Shown in pieces: positions 56,137-64,000 of a stretch of DNA of 64,000 nt (its first letter is position 1; every line of letters starts with the position of its first letter). Source of the stretch: Ariolimax columbianus (Eukaryota > Mollusca > Gastropoda > Stylommatophora > Arionidae). The notes beneath the pieces were generated by a model that did not search any database, had not been told where the DNA came from, and saw nothing but the letters and a program-made list of their open reading frames with translations. Location: NCBI GenBank assembly GCA_036924085.1, contig JAVGWX010000012.1, positions 30,292,479 through 30,356,478 of the forward strand. Direction: 5' to 3'. A program made the position numbers and the translations under genes.

Positions 56137-56334
56137 CTGAAGCCTATATTTTGTAACCGTCTCACAAATCCTAACCAAATGTATCACCCCTAGTCCTGAA
56201 TCCATTTGTTTGCTGAATGGTGTCAGTACCAATGGTTTTGACATAGTGAGGCTACCAGCCCCATGCACGACATTCCATTGTCCCCTTTCACAACACGTCA
56301 GGAAAGGAAATACTGACCTTGTTATGTTTACCAG
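56137..56334. other. No recognised feature
   Basis: Short unannotated stretch. Confidence 0.3.
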
Positions 56335-56577
56335 AAAACTACTCGGGTGTTGATATGAGTCCGTTGAAGGACGAGCAGCAGCCCGTCGAACGGACGGCGG
56401 AAGTGTTGATCGTCAGCCGAAGGAACAATAATTCACAGACCAGAGCTAGTCTCAACAGCTCGCAGATAATGATCAATAAAGAGGCATTTGCTACTACCAC
56501 CAGCATACACACCTTCATGTTGACGCTTCCAGCACTCTATTACACTTGGTTCACCCTCACCAACCATCCCTTAAGGA
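56335..56577 (+). CDS. Possible orphan exon with one hydrophobic segment
   Basis: An open frame of about 80 codons between an acceptor-like sequence (tgttatgtttaccag, ending 56334) and a donor-like gtaaag at 56578. The peptide has a polar first half (SPLKDEQQPVERTAEVLIVS, then RRNNNSQ) and a hydrophobic segment (TSIHTFMLTLPALYYTWFTL) that could cross a membrane. Codon use looks less AT-biased than the surroundings. I do not recognise the family and see no partner exons in the window. It could be chance; the frame also runs open past the donor to 56666. Confidence 0.3.
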
Positions 56578-57059
56578 CAGTAAAGCGTTTGGTCGATAGA
56601 TATATTGTTGGTCTGCTTTGTGAACAAATCTCAAAGATCAATTTAAATGTCCATACGCATCACTAATTAGATGCCGAGACATTTGACTACTTTAGAGGAG
56701 TCATAATTACTGCCGCTGTTTACCCATGCTTATTTGAATTTTCTTCACTTTGACATTCGGGTCACCATTAGGGGAATTTCATTAGAATTGCGAGCTCGTA
56801 TTCTTAATTGAACTCACGGTTTTGCCAGCATTTGGGACCGGTGGTGTTCTATTCTACCATGAACCGACGGCACTGAAATTCGGGAAACCCCAAATGTGCT
56901 GTCCCAAATGGTGTTAAGAGTGATGGTTCCAGTAGCCAGATAGTTGTACGAGACATTCCCCCTTCGGTCCACTCAGGCGCTCATTTCTGTTCGACGCAGT
57001 CGTTAGTTCGTCGCGAGCCGTGTCAACGTCCAAAAGACGGTCATTGATCGACCTCAGAA
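56578..57059. other. No recognised gene
   Basis: Nothing recognised apart from the short ORF continuation to 56666. Confidence 0.35.
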
Positions 57060-57400
57060 TGTAACGAGAATAATCATGTTGGTAGTAAAGATACGGGTGT
57101 TGGTGGTAAATGTAATGTTTGTTGTAAAGATACGGGTGATGGTGAAGATAGTTTTTGTCGGTGAAGATATTACTGTTGGTGGTGAAGATAATGATGGTGG
57201 TGAAGATAGACATGCTGTTGGGGAAGAGAGTGTTTGTTCTGGATATAATGGTGGTGGTGAAGATAATGATGCTAATGAAGATAGTAGTGATGGTGTTGGT
57301 CGTGGAGATAAATATGTTGGTGATGGAGATAACGATGTTAGCGGATAAAATGATGTTGGTTGGGGGGGATAATGATATAGTTGTTGAAGAGATAACAGCG
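57060..57400. repeat. GGTGAAGATA-type low-complexity repeat
   Basis: Irregular purine-rich repeats (ggtggtgaagataatgatgg). They produce overlapping spurious ORFs on both strands rich in V/K/I or S/T/P. Confidence 0.8.
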
Positions 57401-57509
57401 GTGACAAAACAGAAGATATTTACGGAACATTAGTCGAACATTGCTGTCCAGAAAACGTTATGCACCGGTCCAAGCTCCCTCGCTTTAATCACTGCTGCTA
57501 CAGATCGAT

Positions 57510-57533
57510 ACGTTGTTGGTGTATGTGTGTGTG

Positions 57534-57597
<64 letters not shown>
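57510..57597. repeat. (GT)n-(AT)n microsatellite
   Basis: A short gtgtgt tract at 57518-57540, then about 28 AT dinucleotides to 57596. Confidence 0.97.
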
Positions 57598-57599
<2 letters not shown>

Positions 57600-57747
57600 G
57601 TTAAACACTTCCCCTTCTTAGCCGAATAAAACAAGCTCAATGTTTAACCTTTTGAATCCCAAGAAATAATACATTCTTCTTTTCTCTCTTTTTTGCTCAT
57701 CCCGAAAAGGACGTTTTTGTTGCGAGGTGTCGTAGTTTAGAGCGAGG

Positions 57748-57800
57748 CAACTGCCGAAGACGGATGTGTCGGGCCGAAAGGTGCAAATATCGCAGTGAAG
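57748..57800 (+). mobile_element. (GAA)n SINE-like core fragment
   Basis: Contains actgccgaagacggatgtgt, then cgggccgaaaggtgcaaata. It starts at the short-form boundary and is cut off at 57800, where an inverted tRNA-derived SINE follows. Confidence 0.7.
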
Positions 57801-58024
57801 CGCTATTTTTTAGTAAGGATTAACTGCGCTACTTTTTATCCTCACTCTCTCGTCTCGAGCCGCCCGACCCTAGTGGCATGTCAAGGACAAGACGACTAGG
57901 GGGCGACTACGAGTTCAGGGAAATCCGCATTAAGCACCCGTGAAAAAGACGGCGGAGTCCGGAGTCGAATCCACACCACCTGATCACGAGGCCGACGGCT
58001 TAACCACTTCGCCATGGAATATCC
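57801..58024 (-). mobile_element. tRNA-derived SINE
   Basis: Minus-strand head ggatattccatggcgaagtg, then gttaagccgtcggcctcg: A box tggcgaagtggttaag and B box ggattcgactccg, about 75 bp together. The body is GC-rich and ends near 57801-57830. The left boundary is uncertain. Confidence 0.8.
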
Positions 58025-58815
58025 ACACAACTCTAGCCTATAAATAGATGGTCAGAAAATGGCGGATTAATGATATTGTTCTAAACCACATATTGTTTAT
58101 CAGGTGGGCTGACCAGTTCGTTTCACCCCATAACTATAGAGCATGGTACACACTTACAGCTGGGTCGATTGACGTGTTCTGGTAACTTTAATTTAAGACT
58201 GTACCAGGGCCATGAAAAACGACTACTCTACCACTACATGCTTATTAAAGTGAAATTACCGTTTTGATTTCTGATTTGCTCTAACCCAAATGCTGATGTT
58301 TTATTTAGTTGTTAGTTTGCTGTTTTCTTTTGTGTCTTTAAAAAAATTTTTTTTTTTTACTTACGGTACGTTACACACATAACGCGTGTTGTTAATAATA
58401 TAATAGTAAACTCTCACAACTCTCTTCGTTTGTCCGTCCCGTTTGTGTCTAAAAATAACTGGAAAGAAATGTCAGTATAAACAGGGTTTTTCGTTAAATA
58501 CAAGTAATACTAGCTGCAATTTGTTAGTTTAGTCCACCCTGGGGGTGAAGCAGACAGTCGAAGATTTACATGTCTGTTGTACCATGTCCTCGTTTTAGTC
58601 ACTTATAATATATCTAAAGAAAGCAGTGGCCAACTAAATGGTATTGGTATCTGTACAGACGTTGCTCTTGGTAATTTGTAAGAGAGCATCCTGGATATAT
58701 TTAAATGCAGTTATTGACATGTAATAGAGCATGTGTTATAAAACGCGTTCAGACTTCAACATTGTATATGCTGATAGACGCAGTAGTCGGCATGTAGTTA
58801 TTGTAATTTTCATTT
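58025..58815. other. No recognised gene
   Basis: AT-rich unique DNA with poly-T/A near 58339-58359. Confidence 0.4.
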
Positions 58816-59460
58816 AACTTGTCCTTCATCTTTGCACGCTTACGTGTCTCAACCTCAATACTTAAAGAAACAGATCATTTGCCCATTTGGTTTCCCTTGA
58901 AACATGTGGCCACAACAGATGCTTTCCATCTGTTTCTATTCAGTGCCGTTTGCTTGAGTTCCGCCCGCGAGACCCTGCCGGAACTGATATCCAACTTGAA
59001 ATCCTCCTTGACTTCCCCACCCATCTCTTTCCCTGTGTCTGGTTATACTGTCTCGCTTCTTTCTTAGAATGTGTCTTATCCAACCACACTTTCTCTCCTC
59101 AATTTCCTGCTCTATTGATTGTTGATGTGTTCTTTCCCGCATACGAGTAAATGCGTTTGGCATTACCCCTGGCCATCCAAGAGATAGTATACGACGAAGA
59201 CACTTGTTACGGAAGCTCTGCCGTCTGCATATGATACCCATTATCTCATGTCATGTCTCAGAGCCATACAGCAGTACTGACTTCACATTCGTGTTAAACA
59301 GCCTACTCTTATTTCTCGATGGAAAATGCTGCCAAGTTTCATATCGGTCGAAGAAAGTTGAAAGCAAATCTGGCCTGTACATGAAATCCTGGTATTCAAA
59401 CAGGCATGTTGTAATGTCTGTTGCCAGGTAGCGGAAGGCTTCGGCTATCCTTAGTAGTTA
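58816..59460 (-). pseudogene. Non-LTR retrotransposon C-terminal relic
   Basis: Minus strand: LFNTNVKSVLLYGSE, then RNKCLRRILSLGWPGVMPNA, TRMRERTHQQSIEQEIEERK, CGWIRHILRKKRDSITRH, and G-rich RERDGWG: the LxRILxxxWPxxxxNxxLxxRT ... EIxxRRxxWIGHxLRK pattern of many endonuclease-reverse transcriptases. Parts of 22830-23370 are homologous. Confidence 0.78.
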
Positions 59461-59648
59461 TTTTAAAACTTCATGCGGCTTACTATGCCTGGAAGAAGGT
59501 ACAAATAATTTTGGTAGATTTTCAACTTGAGTTTTTGAATTGTGTCCGGACAGCGGCCATTAAGCCTACTCATTTCGGTCATCTTGGCTTTATTCTCAGT
59601 CTTTATCATAAGGACTTCCCAGAAAGGAAAAATTGTGCACTTCTTCAA
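59461..59648. other. Short unannotated stretch
   Basis: An 80-codon plus-strand ORF has no recognised similarity. It may be the antisense continuation of the LINE relic. Confidence 0.3.
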
Positions 59649-59932
59649 TTAAAAGTAAAGTAAAGTATCCCATAGCATTACTGCCGTAGGGGTGTGAGGT
59701 GTTAGCGATCTCAGATTTCAAAGGCTCGGCTATATGAGGGCGGTAGCCATCTCCTCTTCCTCGCCGCTTTTACTTCCCGGACTGAACCGGTACCCATTTA
59801 AGGATGGGTCGACCCGGGAGCCATTGCGGTCTGAAAAAAGCATTACCGCCTCAACTGGGGAATGAACCCAGGACCACTCAGATGCGAAGCAAGCGCGCTA
59901 ACCACTGCGCTACGCGGCTCCCAATTCAATTA
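59649..59932 (-). mobile_element. tRNA-derived SINE with (CTTTA)n-like tail
   Basis: A minus-strand, 284-bp element. The head gggagccgcgtagcgcagtg, then gttagcgcgcttgcttcgca, gives A box tagcgcagtggttag; the B box is gggttcattcccc. The body passes cgggtcgacccatccttaaa and ends ttactttacttt. The best-preserved tRNA-derived SINE here after 36160. Confidence 0.88.
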
Positions 59933-60009
59933 TGCGGCCATTAATGTTAATGGCGTCTCTTTGTTATTTATTCTCATTTCTTTTGTTTCTACAATCCCAC
60001 AGTTGCTGC

Positions 60010-60720
60010 ATCATAATTAGTCTGTATGTCCTTCCTTGTACGTCCTGCTACTTATATACCACTTTGCATATGTCATCTGGGCGCCGTGTGTTTCCGTGAC
60101 CTGAAAGCGGAGCAAAATATAGTTCCACTGCATCTAGCCAGAAATGACATAATCTGTTGTTGCCAGGAGGATTTGAGAGCCTGTGTTTTTCCAGTGATAG
60201 CTTATGGCTGCGAATCATGGATGATTACCAAAACTTCTAGACAAAGAATCGAATCATTCGAGTCAAAATGTTACAGAAAGATTCTCAGAATACCCCGGAC
60301 AGAGAAAAAGGCAAATATAGACATTCGGCAAGAGTTGAGCATAGAGGAGAACTGGTTAATCAATTCCATTTTGGCAAGAAAATGTAAATACTTTGGTCAC
60401 ACCAAGAGGCACAACGGTCTTGAGAGAACAGCGAAGGAAGGTATGGTGCCAGGTAAAAGAAGCAGGGGTAGACCAAGAAGACGATGGCTCCAAGATATCC
60501 AGGAATACCTGGTCATGACTATTGGCGGAGGCTGGAGTTTTAGCAAGGGAAAGAGTTTCTTACAGACAGACTGTGATGGGAGCGACGTTCTATAAAGGAC
60601 ATGCTACATAATGATGAAGGAGGGTTTAACATAACGCCGGGTATCCCATCTTGTACGAATTATAAACCGGCAACCTGCATTGAGGTGGACACACATTACT
60701 AAGTAAGTATGTTAGTAAGA
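60010..60720 (+). pseudogene. RTE-like LINE C-terminal relic
   Basis: The open segment 60160-60595 reads VFPVIAYGCESWMITKTSRQ, then FESKCYRKILRIPRTEKKAN, KCKYFGHTKRHNGLER, and MVPGKRSRGRPRRRWLQDI: the YGCESW ... CYRKxLRI ... GRPRRRWxxDI signature. The RT core is missing upstream. The 146-codon open stretch makes it one of the less decayed relics. Confidence 0.85.
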
Positions 60721-61359
60721 AGTAAGTAAACAAGCGAAGTATGATGATAACTTTCTCATAACAGTTGAGTAGGTAAGTTGCATTATTGTTTCTATTCTCG
60801 TAACGTTGTATCTTGAATGAGTGTCAGCGCTCATGTCTATAATTATATGTGTTTGACGTATGTCTTATACAGCGTAATAGTATCGCCGTCTGTGGCCAAG
60901 TCATCGATGCTGAATGACGAAGTTGGAAATTTGACAGTCTACATGTTATATTATCACTGTGTTGCATTACCTTTGGATGGGTGACGGCGACCTTGATTTG
61001 AAGAGATAATATAATGTACCTTCATGTAAAGGATGAGTGATATAATAATATTTCGTTGTATCTAGTTTTTTGATTAGACTTGCCTTCGTACCATAGTGTA
61101 GTGGACAGCAGCTATCATAGAGTTTCGTTCTGAGTACCGGTACCTTCTTTACCATAGGGTAGGGATAGCGGACATCTGATCAGATAGCACTGTGTTCTCT
61201 TTCCAATTAACATTTAAAACCCAGACATCTGATCATTTAACATAGTGTTATCTCTTTAACTAACATATAAACCGCACTTCATCTGATCAGATAACATAAT
61301 GTTCTTTCTATAAGTACCGGAAACATATATGCACCAGGGTTGTTGTTTCGAATATCGAC
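60721..61359. other. No recognised gene
   Basis: AT-rich. Short direct repeats of acatctgatcagataacat-like sequence occur at 61172, 61225 and 61272. Confidence 0.45.
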
Positions 61360-61650
61360 AATGAGTAGATTTACTTTTTTGTGCGCCCTGAAAAGAACGT
61401 TAAGTGGCAGGTTGCAGTAGCTTTTCTCACATCCCGAGCGTGCCGGTGAAGGTGGGCCTGGGTACTCCAGGTGGTTGGGCTATACTTGACCCCATCTGCA
61501 TGTCGCTCACTACTACGGGGATCACGTCGATCCCTCGCCCCGTTATCCAGGCTGCCATGAAAACAGCCCGTTTTCAGGAAGGGCTACTAGGAAGCCAAAG
61601 TAAGGGTCTTGGCCAGTATGTTTTGCATGACCCTGACTAACATGTCTGAT
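61360..61650 (+). repeat. Dispersed repeat family C, copy 3
   Basis: Best copy of this repeat: agatttacttttttgtgcgc, caggttgcagtagcttttct, cggggatcacgtcgatcc, gccatgaaaacagc. See also 27600-27900 and 30160-30470. Confidence 0.65.
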
Positions 61651-61859
61651 CAGTATGTTATGTCTGACCAGACATTAGTCTTCCTCCCCAAACGTCAGGA
61701 TAAAAGACAAGTAATGTGTAGTATTTATTATTCCACAACCCAATTAAACTCTAATAATAATAATGTTCGCCTAGGCATCTATGGCCCGTGCGTCGATCGA
61801 TCACTACCAGGTCCAACTGCTGAGGCTTGTAACCAAACCTCGTTCAGTGCCGAAGGAGT
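61651..61859. other. No recognised feature
   Basis: Short unannotated stretch. Confidence 0.3.
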
Positions 61860-62830
<971 letters not shown>

Positions 62831-63662
62831 GGTCATTATGGCAAGATGAATGAACACATCAAAGACAGTAACTATGAGAATCAGCGCACCACCAGACCCA
62901 CCAACTAAACATGTCAACAATATAGAACTTGCTCGTGAGGTTTGATAAAGAAATAGAAACACGATGTCAGGAAACCTCTACTGCGACATGCCAATTCTTA
63001 AACGTCCGAACATCAGCTTTACAACTAAACAACAATAGATAAGCAGTGTATGTATGCTGCGCTAGCCGTGTCAGAATTGGCATTTACCCAAGGTGCAAGA
63101 GGAGAATAAGACCGTGTTAAATGAAGTGTCTAAGAAAGGTCAGATCTGTCACCAGGAGAGATAGAATAAGACATGCTATCTATTACAAATATTGCGGGGA
63201 ATGTGTTGATTACATTGTAAAACATTTCTTGTTAGGTCATCTCATGAGAATTTCACATGATCGACTCCCACTGCACCCTTATACAGCGTAGGAGGGAATG
63301 AAAGATGGTTCATAGAATCGACTTTACTGCACCTGTGGACACCCATACCACCACCCACTCTACTCTCTCTCTCTCTCTCCCCATGTGTGCTGTCCCTTTT
63401 CGTTACTGAAAGCACAAACTCTATAGCTCCATCAGTGGCTCCCAAATCCCCTTCGGTGTTGTCGCTGTACTTCCCTTTGTTGCATGAGCTTATTTTCGCC
63501 CAGCCTAAGGTGGCTCTTCAGGTTACATCCCTATTTGGATTGGTCTGCAGCTATGTCTTCCACGTTAGGATTATCAACCAAGTTTATCAAACGTAGTTAG
63601 ATCCAGAGATTTCTTACATTGTGATTTTTGATATTATTGCAACATACGTCTAGTATATTGAT
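62831..63662. other. No recognised gene
   Basis: Unique-looking DNA with a (CT)n run near 63363-63379. ORFs of up to 69 codons lack similarity. Confidence 0.4.
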
Positions 63663-63689
63663 ATCTTGATCAGCTAGCTGCGGGTTCCA

Positions 63690-63960
63690 ACTTCGTCTCT
63701 AGCGGACCCTGTCTTGTGCCGCGGAAGACCAGTGCGTGGTAAGTACTTCTCCAGAGGCATCTCGGATGTTGTAGCGTACATTAAGGGAGTCTGTCCAACG
63801 CATTGAATGTCTTCCCCGCGGTCTCTTCCTACCTCGATGGTACCAGACTGCTGTCGCTGTGTTCCATCGTTTCGTCGTAACATGTAACACTTTACACAAG
63901 TGTGTCGCCTTCCACCAAGTGGAAAAAGGTTGGGAATCACTGTGCGAGAAAGAGACGGCA
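63690..63960 (-). pseudogene. Possible retrotransposon C-terminal relic
   Basis: Minus strand: RGRKRPRGRHSMRWTDSLNV, then GEVLTTHWSSAAQDRVR, reminiscent of the RxRGRPxxRWxDxx ... AxDRxxWR ending. Short and at the window edge; tentative. Confidence 0.45.
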
Positions 63961-64000
63961 GAGGCGTGTACAGTAACACACCTTATACTCTGTCGCCGGA

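Noticed and set aside
59850..59932. A functional tRNA gene on the minus strand
   Set aside because: The B box (ggttcattccc) deviates and the sequence runs into a SINE body with a CTTTA-type tail.

Overview
The window looks like repeat-rich, AT-leaning animal genomic DNA. Genes have spliceosomal introns (gt...ag). There are dozens of non-LTR retrotransposon relics, several tRNA-derived SINEs and long satellite arrays. There is no bacterial operon, Shine-Dalgarno or phage logic. The mix of RTE-like and Jockey-like LINEs, (GAA)n-tailed SINE-like repeats and tRNA SINEs fits a lophotrochozoan, most probably a mollusc. That placement is inference from repeat style; no diagnostic single gene fixes it.

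Region 1 (1-14.6 kb): a 31-bp satellite is followed by a very large inverted duplication. Two arms of about 5.8 kb (about 439-6203 and 8831-14612) are near-perfect reverse complements around a spacer of about 2.6 kb that holds an RTE-like reverse transcriptase relic. Each arm carries one intact-looking 164-nt U1 snRNA gene (4327-4490 plus; 10544-10707 minus). Each arm also carries the same layered repeats: a foldback element with a SINE inside one terminal repeat, a Jockey RNase H relic, a mariner-type MITE, and copies of an unnamed dispersed repeat (called family B here).

Region 2 (14.6-24 kb): one protein gene looks functional, a small heat-shock protein of the alpha-crystallin/HSP20 family. 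It has three exons (17208-17348, 18902-19078, 21314-21436) coding for 146 residues, with a TATA box and heat-shock elements upstream. Its introns are filled with retroelement debris.

Region 3 (24-39.5 kb): a 5'-truncated Jockey-like LINE (24473-27321) with a 14-bp target-site duplication sits inside an older RTE-like fragment. Many decayed reverse-transcriptase relics follow on both strands, with a tRNA-derived SINE inserted in a 46-bp satellite.

Region 4 (39.5-51.9 kb): a 24-bp satellite lies in a broken degenerate repeat island that also holds two piggyBac-type short elements flanked by TTAA. Next is a long RTE-like LINE on the minus strand (about 45.8-49.9 kb), split by a complete-length but dead mariner (47104-48398) with 70-bp terminal inverted repeats and TA duplications. 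A 225-bp insertion made only of the Jockey 3' end follows.

Region 5 (51.9-64 kb): 40-bp and 39-bp satellites, (AT)n and a roughly 460-bp (GATA)n tract, several tRNA-derived SINEs, more reverse-transcriptase C-terminal relics, and one possible orphan exon (56335-56577).

The genes do not form a pathway. The functional content I can support is the U1 snRNA pair and the HSP20 gene; nearly everything else is mobile-element archaeology. The most unusual signals are the U1-bearing palindrome and two independent insertions of the same short fragment of a Jockey 3' end, which suggest a LINE-tail-derived mobile unit.
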